Positions 17,330 through 25,402 of a DNA stretch of 64,000 nucleotides are shown here, in pieces. Within the stretch, counting starts at the first letter, position 1; each line of letters starts with the position of its first letter. The translations under genes and the position numbers were made by a program. Source of the DNA: Flavobacterium sp. (GTDB taxonomy: Bacteria; Bacteroidota; Bacteroidia; Flavobacteriales; Flavobacteriaceae). The notes beneath the pieces were generated by a model. The model was not told the origin of the DNA and did not search any database. It was given only the letters and a program-made list of their open reading frames with translations. The stretch covers positions 62,001 to 126,000 of the forward strand of contig NZ_JAIXSL010000018.1 in NCBI RefSeq assembly GCF_027484705.1, written 5' to 3'.

Positions 17330-20300
17330 TAGCGTGGATTTCCGATATAATTGTTGAGTTCGATTTTGATGTAGTCGAACCCATTACCTTTTACTTTTTG
17401 TAGTTGCTCCCATTCTTCATTAGCCTTTCTGTTCGGAACAACGGCTTTTGATATCGAGGCATTGTCCAATCCGTTCACAAAGCAATTTTTTAAAGAAGAT
17501 TTCAGTATGGAAATGCCATTCAAATGCAACAAATCGTATTGAAAATAATGCTTGCGCTGCACGCGAACGCCTTCGTGCATAAACGCATGATCGACATACA
17601 CCAGTTCTTTTTGGGCGTTATAATACGAAACGAGTAGTTCCGGAATGGTAGCTTCCTGAATGCCGAAATTAAATAAGGTGCCTTGCACTTGCTGGTTTGC
17701 AATCGTCAAATCGGAAAGTGCTACCGACGTATACAAATCGGTTATTGCGACGTTACCTGCGGCTTGAATGTCGAAAGTTACAGGAGTTCCTTTGATGTTA
17801 AGTGGCGTAAATTCGTTCGGATTGAAAGTCGTGGGTTTTACATCTGTATTTTTGAGCCAGGCAATGTCTTCAAAATTGACCCTAAAACTGGTAATTTCTT
17901 TGGGCATCAGTTTGTGTTTGATGACATATTTCGCATTGTGCGAGGCGAGTTGCTTGTCGTTTTTATCGTATAAACTGGCTTTCAACGTGACATCAGCAGG
18001 AACATTATCCACATTTTGAAGCGTGCCGATGATGATGTATTCTTTGTTACTTTTAATAAGCTTTGCAGACAAAATTTCTAAAACCGGTTGTTTCAAAACG
18101 TCATCGTGATAGGTTTGTTGCGTGGAGATGGCTCTTCTGCCGTGTTTGTAAAATTCGGTGGTGTTGCTTGAAACAAATTGATCGGGCGGAATCGCAACAT
18201 CCAATTTGTTGGGAATTAAAAACCATTTTCCTTTGATTTTAATGACTTCATGAATGTAATCTCTGTTGATGATTTCAAGCGGAGTAATCCATTTGGTGTG
18301 CGCTACAATTTTAGCTTTGTTATCAGATTGGTTGACGACTTTCATTTCAATGGCATCCAACTTTGCGTAGGAATTGAGGATACCATCTTGAACGGAAGTT
18401 TCCAACAAGAACTGGGATAGCGGATAACTTTTATCGGGCACAACCAATGAGTAGGCTTTTTCAAATTCTTTAAAATCGATAGCATCATAATAGGACTTTA
18501 CGACATTCTTCGGGCTGATTTGCGTGGCATTGCTGAGATACAATTGATAAACAAAAACACCAATAATCACAATTAAGACGAGCGACCATCCGTGCAATAT
18601 CGAAATCAATTGGTTGGAAAATTTTTTATATGGAATCGTAAAATGAAAGAAATCAGGCGTGGCCAGGACTTTCAATTTTAGCGATTGGTACAACAGCATT
18701 TGAATATTCAATACAAAAGCGATGATCACGGTCAAAAGTGGAATGATGCCCCACATCAGTTTTTGATACACCGGAACATCTTCATACGGAAGTATCTTTG
18801 ATAAGGGCGGCACATTGAGTTTTTCCCAAACCATGATCCCGTTCTCGAGTTGCGACAATCGGTGCCAGCCGCAGAAATACAATATGGGATCGTAGAATTT
18901 ATCATTAGAGAAAATGTACTTCAAATTGTATTTTTCTGGAACGGTCAGAAACTGTTGTAATGAACCGATGCCTTCAAGACCTCGAAATTTAGAATTTTCC
19001 AAACGTTCTACCGCGCGTGAAGTCAATTCCGGAAGTCGACGTGCCGAATGATAATTTCCATCTACCGTTAGGGCTTTTGTTTGCAAGGATAAGGTAGCCA
19101 TTTGATCGCCAAACCCTAAAGGCAAATAGCGCCACTGATCGTGCTGGTCTTGGTTGAGGAAATTGACAATCGGCAACGTGTTGATTTTTTGGGGTTGAAA
19201 AGGCCTGAAATACCCCAAAGTAATCGTGAATACCGCCATGCCTAAAAAGCTTGCCGCCAATAATCCGCCGAGAATGCGATGGTATACGGAACCAAAGCGA
19301 ACTTGAATGGCTTCGCGCAAATCGCCTTCTACAAAGCGATAGACCAATTCGCCAAACAACGGCAAACTCATAATCGATGCCCATAATGTAAAACGGTCGA
19401 GCGTTAGAATATTAAATGCATTTTTGCCTAATAATAGTAGCGGAATTGGTGTGGTGCCACCGGTTCCTAACACCGTTAGTAAAGTCAGCGAAAAGCCGAA
19501 AAACAAATAGCGCTTGCTATAATAACGATAAAACAAATAAGGAAGAAAGAACAACAAAATACCCCACGGAATCAGAAAGAACATCAATCCGGAAGACGTA
19601 ACCTGAAGAAAACTATCGCGACTGCCATGCGGAATCGGAACTTGCGTGATCGGATTGTTTTTAGAATTGATCCAATACGGAAGAATGCAAAAAATCAGAA
19701 GGAAAACAGAAGTACCACCAAAAAGAACAATTCTTTTGAATAAAGTCAAAAACGATTGGAAGAATATCTTAAAAGTCACTTCCTGATAACCCGACACTTT
19801 CTCACGGGAAACATCCATAATCACCATGCCGATTAATGGAAAAATAAAGAAGACCATTCCGAAAAGTGGCGTAACATGATGCGAGCAAACAGTAACTGCC
19901 ATCAACGAAATCGCTGTAAAAAAATATTTGTATCGGCCGGTTTTAATCCAAAGGTAAATTTCGGGTAAGGCATGCATCAAAACGGATATTCCAATAATAC
20001 TTGGTAATTGACCGAAGATGTGAAGTGTCTCCACGAAAGAAGATGAGAAAACGGCTACTATAGCGGTATACCCTGCGACGGTTCTATTTCCTGTGAGCAA
20101 TAAAGCAAATCGAAATACACCAGTTATGAATAGGATAACGCCCAATAAAGCAACGGTAAACAATCCGAATTTTAACCCCCCAAGCAGCGAAAGCAAGGCA
20201 ATGCATTGATGCACCAAAGGCGGGTAACCCATTACTGTGAAGCCGGTATACCAACTGTAATTCCAAGGTTCGAACCAACTATGCGCATAGTGATTCGCAA

Positions 20301-20418
20301 AAAACAAATGAATTAAAGCGTCGTAAGTGTTTTCTAAAGTAAAGAAAATAGCGCTACCGTGAAATACGATTCCAATAAGAAGGGCGACGATAAGGTATTT
20401 ATTCGACTTTTCTTTCAC
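17329..20418 (-). CDS. Large GT-C-like membrane protein (6-pyruvoyl-tetrahydropterin synthase-related family)
   Basis: This is a 1029-residue protein. The first about 420 residues hold many membrane helices, with the early loop motif ALIHLFFANHYAHSWF and WNYSWYTGFTVMGYPPLVHQ. This is the signature of the so-called PTPS-related membrane family, which resembles GT-C lipid-linked-sugar glycosyltransferases and not the soluble pterin enzyme. Two further helices lie near residues 565 and 600-625. They are followed by a roughly 390-residue extracytoplasmic region with an NTF2-like part (YYDAIDFKEFEKAYSLV) and beta-rich domains. It is the first gene of the three-gene minus-strand operon, divergent from the receiver-GT2 gene. 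Transfer of sugars from polyprenyl carriers is the likely role. Confidence 0.8.
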   Translation of the reverse strand: MKEKSNKYLIVALLIGIVFHGSAIFFTLENTYDALIHLFFANHYAHSWFEPWNYSWYTGFTVMGYPPLVHQCIALLSLLGGLKFGLFTVALLGVILFITGVFRFALLLTGNRTVAGYTAIVAVFSSSFVETLHIFGQLPSIIGISVLMHALPEIYLWIKTGRYKYFFTAISLMAVTVCSHHVTPLFGMVFFIFPLIGMVIMDVSREKVSGYQEVTFKIFFQSFLTLFKRIVLFGGTSVFLLIFCILPYWINSKNNPITQVPIPHGSRDSFLQVTSSGLMFFLIPWGILLFFLPYLFYRYYSKRYLFFGFSLTLLTVLGTGGTTPIPLLLLGKNAFNILTLDRFTLWASIMSLPLFGELVYRFVEGDLREAIQVRFGSVYHRILGGLLAASFLGMAVFTITLGYFRPFQPQKINTLPIVNFLNQDQHDQWRYLPLGFGDQMATLSLQTKALTVDGNYHSARRLPELTSRAVERLENSKFRGLEGIGSLQQFLTVPEKYNLKYIFSNDKFYDPILYFCGWHRLSQLENGIMVWEKLNVPPLSKILPYEDVPVYQKLMWGIIPLLTVIIAFVLNIQMLLYQSLKLKVLATPDFFHFTIPYKKFSNQLISILHGWSLVLIVIIGVFVYQLYLSNATQISPKNVVKSYYDAIDFKEFEKAYSLVVPDKSYPLSQFLLETSVQDGILNSYAKLDAIEMKVVNQSDNKAKIVAHTKWITPLEIINRDYIHEVIKIKGKWFLIPNKLDVAIPPDQFVSSNTTEFYKHGRRAISTQQTYHDDVLKQPVLEILSAKLIKSNKEYIIIGTLQNVDNVPADVTLKASLYDKNDKQLASHNAKYVIKHKLMPKEITSFRVNFEDIAWLKNTDVKPTTFNPNEFTPLNIKGTPVTFDIQAAGNVAITDLYTSVALSDLTIANQQVQGTLFNFGIQEATIPELLVSYYNAQKELVYVDHAFMHEGVRVQRKHYFQYDLLHLNGISILKSSLKNCFVNGLDNASISKAVVPNRKANEEWEQLQKVKGNGFDYIKIELNNYIGNPR

Positions 20419-20445
20419 AGCATAAGGCTTCTATGATTATTGATG

Positions 20446-20453
20446 TAAATATA
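20446..20453 (-). promoter_or_regulatory. Possible -7 element TATATTTA of the GT-C operon
   Basis: It matches seven of the eight positions considered in TAnnTTTG (final A for G) on the minus strand, 28 bp before the ATG at 20418. No -33 box is evident. Confidence 0.35.
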
Positions 20454-20500
20454 GGAATAAAGACTTTATCGGTGAGTTTTTAGTATCTACACAAAGGTTC

Positions 20501-20571
20501 CATTCATCGCAACAAAAGCTACCATTGGTCTAAAATCTCCAATTCGGCCTTGGTTGTCGTTCTATATTTGC
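20501..20571 (+). promoter_or_regulatory. Regulated promoter of the receiver-GT2 gene: 22-bp direct repeats plus -7 element
   Basis: CCATTCATCG (core TTCATC at 20504) and CCATTGGTC (core TTGGTC at 20526) are 22 bp apart. The exact -7 element TATATTTG (20564-20571) starts 38 bp after the second core, and there is no TTTG box 19 bp upstream. The layout matches the promoters at 11582-11648 and 13280-13345, so all three are likely read by one regulator binding as a head-to-tail dimer. Confidence 0.6.
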
Positions 20572-20600
20572 CATGAAATTAATCACAAAAAATAAACATC

Positions 20601-21785
20601 ATGAAAATTTTAATAGTTGACGACCAAGAATTAGTATTGCTTTCTTTGAACAAATGTTTAACCGATTTGGGGTATGAAGTTTTAAGCTCCAACAATGTTT
20701 TCGATGCCATAAAAAAATACGATCAATTCGAACCTAACTTGGTTATTGCGGATATCAATATGCCCGTGTTGGAAATTGAAACGCAAAAAAACGACACGAC
20801 CAATATCAATGAAAAAGCTTCAGGTTTAGAAATTGTGAAGTACATTAAGAAAATCAAAAAGCATGCAACGCCAGTCATGATTTTGTCCGGGAATAATGAA
20901 GAAGAAATTATTGTCAAAGGATTCGAATTGGGCGCTGCGGACTATATGAAAAAACCATTGAGTTTAAATGAAATCGGCGCTAGAGTGAGAAGATTAATTG
21001 GTGCTGAAAATGTCATCTCTTTAGTCGATATTAATAAAAACAGAAACATCCAAAGTACTTGTACAGGCGTTGTCATTCCTTGTTACAATGAAGAAACCCG
21101 ATTGTCTAGCGACGAGTTTAAGGCGTTTGTTCACCAAAATCTTAGCTATCATTTGTGCTTTGTGAATGACGGAAGCAAAGACAACACTTTAGGCGTTTTA
21201 GAAGAGCTACGTAAAGGGAATGAAGATCGAATCAGTATTTACGATTGCGAGAAAAATGGCGGAAAAGCAGAAGCGGTTCGTTTGGGAATGCTGCATTTGG
21301 CGCAACAAAACCAATTTGATTATATTGGATTTTTGGATGCTGATTTATCAACCAATTTTGATGATTTCGATGATTTGGTTAAAACCATTAGCAACTCGAA
21401 TTATAAAATTGTAAGCGGTTCGCGTATCAACAGAATGGGCGCCGATATCGCTAAAGAATCAGCTCGTAAAATCATCAGCCAAGGCATCAATTTGATCATC
21501 AGAAAAACCTTGGGCATGGATTTCAAAGACACCCAATGCGGGGCCAAAATCATGACCAAAGAGATTGTGGAGAAAACGTTTCAAAAGAAATTTCTAACAA
21601 AATGGTTGTTTGATGTAGAGATTTTCATGCGCATGAAAAAAGTCTATGGCAATGAAAAAGCTAAAGCATTGATATGTGAAAAACCATTAAACCGTTGGGT
21701 ACACATGGATGGCTCGAAATTATCCTTCAAAGATTCGTTTAAAATTGTAGGACAGATTGGTCAAATTGCGTTGCACTACAGATAA
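20601..21785 (+). CDS. Response-regulator receiver fused to a GT2 glycosyltransferase
   Basis: This 394-residue fusion has a receiver domain at residues 1-135, with acidic D7-D8, phospho-acceptor Asp51 in LVIADINMP and lysine in YMKKPL. A charged insertion of about 15 residues follows the Asp51 loop. A GT2 domain (about 155-394) of the dolichol-phosphate-mannose-synthase type shows VVIPCYNEE, NDGSKDNT, NGGKAEAVRLG and the metal-binding DADLS at 246-250. No membrane helices follow. The output of phosphorylation would therefore be enzymatic (sugar transfer to a polyprenyl phosphate) and not transcriptional. It has its own regulated promoter within the polysaccharide locus and a strong terminator. 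Confidence 0.92.
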   Translation: MKILIVDDQELVLLSLNKCLTDLGYEVLSSNNVFDAIKKYDQFEPNLVIADINMPVLEIETQKNDTTNINEKASGLEIVKYIKKIKKHATPVMILSGNNEEEIIVKGFELGAADYMKKPLSLNEIGARVRRLIGAENVISLVDINKNRNIQSTCTGVVIPCYNEETRLSSDEFKAFVHQNLSYHLCFVNDGSKDNTLGVLEELRKGNEDRISIYDCEKNGGKAEAVRLGMLHLAQQNQFDYIGFLDADLSTNFDDFDDLVKTISNSNYKIVSGSRINRMGADIAKESARKIISQGINLIIRKTLGMDFKDTQCGAKIMTKEIVEKTFQKKFLTKWLFDVEIFMRMKKVYGNEKAKALICEKPLNRWVHMDGSKLSFKDSFKIVGQIGQIALHYR

Positions 21786-21811
21786 TCGTCTCAACTAAAA
21801 AGTATAAAAAT

Positions 21812-21842
21812 AACCTTCAGGTTTCCTTGAAGGTTTTTTTTG
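21812..21842 (+). terminator. Rho-independent terminator after the receiver-GT2 gene
   Basis: AACCTTCA (21812-21819) pairs perfectly with TGAAGGTT (21828-21835) and is followed by a run of T. It ends the plus-strand transcript before the convergent receiver gene. Confidence 0.9.
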
Positions 21843-21975
21843 TTTTATGGATTTTCAAAACGGTTTTTTGATGAATGCATGCAGCCAGTTTTTCCGAGGT
21901 CACTTTTTAAACGCAACTAGCTATTAATAATTGCGTTTTTCGGTATACCTACCCGATGATGCGTGAAAAAAGGTC

Positions 21976-22377
21976 TTAAGCAAAAGCTTGGAAATTTTCC
22001 CAATCGATTTTGAGAATCTCTTCTAACGAAGATTTCAATTCCGTAAAGTTAACCGGTTTTCGCATCAGATAATTAGCGCCGGAACTAAAATATTTACTGC
22101 TGTTCGATTTAGGGTAAATTCCGGAAATCATCACCACAGGGATATGCTTCCATTCATCAGATTTCTTAATGATGTCAAGAATTTCATCGCCATCAAAAAC
22201 CGGCATGTAAATATCCAGAAAAATGATATCGGGTAATTTCTTCTTCAGGCTTCGCAACATTTCTGTGCCATTGACGAATATGGAAACTTCATGACCTAAT
22301 GATTCTGCAATTTCCTTGAAGAAATATAAATCATCCGTGTCGTCATCAAGATAAAATATGGTTTGGGGCGTTTTCAT
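21976..22377 (-). CDS. Single-domain response regulator (CheY-like receiver)
   Basis: This 133-residue protein is a receiver domain only. It has acidic D11-D13, Asp55 in IIFLDIYMPVFDGDE, the MISG switch residue region and LMRKPVN lysine. There is no output domain. It is convergent with the receiver-GT2 gene and has its own promoter. Because the NO-type operon contains an Hpt protein but no hybrid kinase, a stand-alone receiver like this one could be the missing intermediate between kinase and Hpt. That link is inferred from location and logic only. Confidence 0.92.
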   Translation of the reverse strand: MKTPQTIFYLDDDTDDLYFFKEIAESLGHEVSIFVNGTEMLRSLKKKLPDIIFLDIYMPVFDGDEILDIIKKSDEWKHIPVVMISGIYPKSNSSKYFSSGANYLMRKPVNFTELKSSLEEILKIDWENFQAFA

Positions 22378-22396
22378 AGCATTTCTTGTTTACACA

Positions 22397-22404
22397 CAAA
22401 ACTA
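22397..22404 (-). promoter_or_regulatory. -7 promoter element TAGTTTTG of the receiver gene
   Basis: It is an exact TAnnTTTG match on the minus strand, 19 bp upstream of the ATG at 22377. Confidence 0.5.
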
Positions 22405-22478
22405 ATAGGTTCGCTTTGAAAATAGCTTATAAGATATCGCCGCTACTTTATATAATTACACTTCAGAGGAGACAATTC

Positions 22479-23747
22479 TTACTCTTTATTTTTTTCCTCA
22501 AAACTAAATTCACGCAATTGAGGTGCTTTGAAAAAAGTAAAAGCAATCACGCCCAGTGTAATACATCCGCCCGTAACAACGGCTCTTACCGTGCCAAGCC
22601 AATGCGCCATAACACCACTTTCAAAATCGCCAAGTTCGTTTGAGGAACTCACAAACATCGTATTCACGGCAGAAACACGACCGCGCATTTCATCTGGAGT
22701 GACCAGCTGCAAAATCGTACTGCGGATGACCACGCTTACGGCATCAAACATTCCCGAAAATAGTAGCATGAAAAAAGAAAGGTAGAAGTTTTTTGAGATC
22801 CCAAAAATGATGATTGACACGGCAAAACCGGTCACACAGACAAATAATTTCCTTCCTGGATAAGTTTTCAAGGGCAAAAAAGCCAGCAATCCTAAAGTCA
22901 GTAATGCTCCTACTCCCGGTGCGGAACGCAGGATTCCGAAACCCATTTCATTGACATGCAGGATTTCTTTCTGATAAACCGGCAACAACGCCACCGCGCC
23001 ACCAAACAATACCGAAAACATATCCAGACATTGTGCCGCTAAAAGTGTAGGTGTTTTCATGACAAACCGCAATCCTTCAGTTACGCTCTGCAAAATGGGT
23101 TCCTTGGCTTTCTTGAGTATTGGTTTAACAGTGATTTTTAATAAAGGTAAAAACATAGCCATTTGAATGATGACCACGCCAAGCAATCCGAATGGGATTC
23201 CAATCCAGGCAATCAGAAAACCCGCAGCCAACGGCCCTAAAACGGCACCCATTTGCCACGCCATACTGCTCCAGCTTGTTGCATTGGGGTAATGCTCGCG
23301 CGGGACAATCAATCCGAAAAGCGAAAACATCGACGGGCTATAAAATGCTCTGATGACACCTCCCACAAAAACAAAAAGATAAATCAGACATTGCGAAGCA
23401 CCAATCGGAAGCTGCGCTTGTGTGATGGGTAAGGCAATCCCGAAAAGACAGCATCCTATGAAAATGTATCCGCTAAGGCATCGGATAACCATTTTTCGTT
23501 TTTCATTTTCATCAACGACATGGCCGGAAAAAAAAGAACAACCTATGGCTGGAATCACTTCGGCAAGCCCAACCAAACCTAAAGAAAGTTTGTCATTGGT
23601 GAGTTGATAAATCCAGAAATAAATGATCGTCGACTGCATGTTCAGGGAAAATATAATTCCTAGCCGTAACGTGAGATAAGAAAGAAATTCCCTAATTTTT
23701 AATGACGGGTTTTTATAGAAAAAACCTGTTACTTTTTCCTGCTGCAT
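22479..23747 (-). CDS. Major facilitator superfamily exporter (EntS/MFS_3-like)
   Basis: This is a 422-residue, 12-helix transporter. GLAEVIPAIGCSFFSGHVVDENEKRK lies between helices 2 and 3, covering the MFS motif A region. LVTPDEMRGRVSAVNTMF near residue 345 is the hallmark of the enterobactin-exporter-like MFS_3 group. The reading frame extends 14 codons further to a TTG, but the ATG at 23747 (MQQEKVTGFF) is preferred because it is the first ATG and the upstream codons look like leader sequence. No linked biosynthesis gene suggests the substrate. Confidence 0.87.
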   Translation of the reverse strand: MQQEKVTGFFYKNPSLKIREFLSYLTLRLGIIFSLNMQSTIIYFWIYQLTNDKLSLGLVGLAEVIPAIGCSFFSGHVVDENEKRKMVIRCLSGYIFIGCCLFGIALPITQAQLPIGASQCLIYLFVFVGGVIRAFYSPSMFSLFGLIVPREHYPNATSWSSMAWQMGAVLGPLAAGFLIAWIGIPFGLLGVVIIQMAMFLPLLKITVKPILKKAKEPILQSVTEGLRFVMKTPTLLAAQCLDMFSVLFGGAVALLPVYQKEILHVNEMGFGILRSAPGVGALLTLGLLAFLPLKTYPGRKLFVCVTGFAVSIIIFGISKNFYLSFFMLLFSGMFDAVSVVIRSTILQLVTPDEMRGRVSAVNTMFVSSSNELGDFESGVMAHWLGTVRAVVTGGCITLGVIAFTFFKAPQLREFSFEEKNKE

Positions 23748-24047
23748 AGTGTTGACGCTTATACTGTAAAAATAGGGTTTAAATTCCAAACGTTTTGGCC
23801 TTCAAAAAATTTATTTCAAGTGCATTGTATAACATAAATTCTGAATTGTATAAGTATTACTTTGAGGCAAAACGCTAATTTTATCAGCATTAATCGCTAA
23901 TATCCCAAAATTATGTTGATGCACGCACTGCTACGACGTACCGTTGGGCGTAAAAAAAAATGGAGATATGACCAAACGTTATTTGAAAATGGATTATATT
24001 GCCGCCATCGAATTTCATTTGGGATTCGAAAAAACGATGCCCGATTC
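23748..24047. other. Intergenic stretch between the MFS and pentapeptide genes
   Basis: About 300 bp, mostly non-coding. An imperfect -7 element TTACTTTG (23857-23864) points right. An ATG at 23913 opens the pentapeptide frame early, and a 32-codon frame (23968-24066) overlaps its likely start. Nothing else was recognised. Confidence 0.5.
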
Positions 24048-24066
24048 ATGCCCGAATATTTCCTGA
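23968..24066 (+). CDS. Possible 32-codon upstream ORF overlapping the pentapeptide start
   Basis: A short frame starts MTKRYLKMDYIAAIEFHLG and stops at a TGA in 24064-24066. It overlaps the ATG at 24048 of the pentapeptide gene in another frame. The composition is protein-like, which could mean a leader peptide or a remnant of an older gene. There is no independent evidence that it is translated. Confidence 0.2.
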   Translation: MTKRYLKMDYIAAIEFHLGFEKTMPDSCPNIS

Positions 24067-24623
24067 ACCAAGAGTACCAAAACCGAACTTACCAAAGAGA
24101 AGCAGTCAATTATAAGGAATTTGAACAATGCACTTTCCGCCATTGTGATTTCTCAAGTTGCAATTTCATCGATGTGACTTTTATCGATTGTCATTTTTAT
24201 CATTGTAATTTCAACGGCGCAAAAATCAATCATGTGGCGCTGAGAACTGTTGGTTTTCATGACTGTGAGATGAAGGAAGTCAATTTTTCGATGTGCGACA
24301 AACTCATTTTTGACATTGCATTTGACGATTGTATTTTGGATTTCTCCAAGTTCTATGCCCTGAAGATTAAAGATACGGTATTCAGAAACTGTAGCCTGAT
24401 TGCCGTAGATTTTATGGGCGCCGACATCACTGCTGCAGTATTTGATCATTGCGATTTATATCGTAGTGAATTCGATAAAGCGATTGCCTTGAAAACAAAT
24501 TTCAAAACGAGTTACCACTATACAATCAACCCGCAAAAAACCAGAATTCAGAAAGCAATTTTTTCACTAAAAGAAGTTAAAGGATTGTTATTTCAACACG
24601 AAATTATTGTTGCTGACATCTAA
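24048..24623 (+). CDS. Pentapeptide-repeat protein
   Basis: The 191-residue product from the ATG at 24048 has pentapeptide repeats of the A(D/N)Lxx type with central F/L, such as CTFRHCDFSSCNFIDVTF and CHFYHCNFNGAKINHVAL, over residues about 28-165. They form a right-handed quadrilateral beta-helix. It belongs to the same broad fold as Qnr proteins, but without evidence for topoisomerase protection. An in-frame ATG at 23913 would add 45 basic residues that look non-native, so the later ATG, giving MPEYFLNQEYQNRTYQ, is preferred. There is no export signal. Confidence 0.82.
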   Translation: MPEYFLNQEYQNRTYQREAVNYKEFEQCTFRHCDFSSCNFIDVTFIDCHFYHCNFNGAKINHVALRTVGFHDCEMKEVNFSMCDKLIFDIAFDDCILDFSKFYALKIKDTVFRNCSLIAVDFMGADITAAVFDHCDLYRSEFDKAIALKTNFKTSYHYTINPQKTRIQKAIFSLKEVKGLLFQHEIIVADI

Positions 24624-24700
24624 TTGTAAGATAATTGTTATAAATAAAAGTTTATTTGTAAAATCAGCGTTAATTTATGTACGTAAATTATTATTTTTTA

Positions 24701-24708
24701 TATTTTTG
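24701..24708 (+). promoter_or_regulatory. -7 promoter element TATTTTTG upstream of the NUMOD4-like gene
   Basis: It is an exact TAnnTTTG match. The near-palindrome AATTTATGTACGTAAATT lies 14 bp upstream at 24672-24689 and could be an operator. The leader to the ATG at 24818 would be about 100 nt. Confidence 0.45.
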
Positions 24709-24817
24709 AATGATTAATCGATTTCCCAAAAGATTATTACCTTATAAACCTGCATTCCTTATACGCCTATAGTTTGGAAAATCGGAAGAACTATTGTATT
24801 ATACCTTTTAAATAACA

Positions 24818-25396
24818 ATGATTAGAATTTACCCTAATGAAGAATTCAAGGAAGTTTTCTTGGATGTTCCTCAAAGAATGCGTTATGCCATTTCAAACAA
24901 AGGAAGAATAGCCAGTTTTACAGACCGTATTGAAGACGGAAACATCCTCAAAGGAGGTACTTCTGATGGCTATGTTACCTTACGTTACAGAGAAAAAGTT
25001 GGTGACAAAATCATCAACAGAATAAAATTTGTTTACAAACTGGTGGCTGAAAATTTCATTCCAAAAACCTCTGAAGATCAGGTGCATGTGTTGCATATGG
25101 ATTTCAGCCGTGACAATGACGATGTCAACAATCTGCGCTGGGCTAATCCTGCCGAGAAATTGGCACATTACAAGAAAAGCCCGAGGGTCATCCGCGCGAA
25201 ACAGAATTTACTCGAGCACAATATCAAATCTGACGGCAGAAAACTAACGGTAACGACCGTAATCCGTATTAAAAAGATGCTGCAGAATCCTAAAGGAAGA
25301 ACCAGAAACAGTATGATCGCCAAACAATTCGGCATTAGTGCAACACATTTGAAACGCATTGAAACCGGCGAAAACTGGGGACACATTAAGGTTTAA
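24818..25396 (+). CDS. NUMOD4/HNH-like DNA-binding protein
   Basis: This 192-residue protein has an N-terminal NUMOD4-like motif (RMRYAISNKGRIASF). A central HNH-like segment (VHVLHMDFSRDNDDVNNLRW) follows the usual His-x-D...N-NLxW pattern. The C-terminus (about 145-192) is a helix-turn-helix-like region (MIAKQFGISATHLKRIETG). These domains are shared with homing endonucleases, but this gene stands alone, with no intron, intein or phage context. The first HNH histidine region appears as VLH and not the common VNH, so activity is uncertain. A domesticated DNA-binding or regulatory role is at least as likely as endonuclease activity. Confidence 0.72.
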   Translation: MIRIYPNEEFKEVFLDVPQRMRYAISNKGRIASFTDRIEDGNILKGGTSDGYVTLRYREKVGDKIINRIKFVYKLVAENFIPKTSEDQVHVLHMDFSRDNDDVNNLRWANPAEKLAHYKKSPRVIRAKQNLLEHNIKSDGRKLTVTTVIRIKKMLQNPKGRTRNSMIAKQFGISATHLKRIETGENWGHIKV

Positions 25397-25402
25397 GGGA
25401 AC

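Noticed and set aside
16097..20418. 17329-20418 as a genuine 6-pyruvoyl-tetrahydropterin synthase
   Set aside because: The family name is misleading. The protein is a large membrane protein with GT-C-like loops and no pterin synthase zinc site.
24048..24623. Pentapeptide protein as a Qnr-type quinolone resistance determinant
   Set aside because: Only the general repeat fold is shared; no Qnr loops or linked resistance genes are seen.
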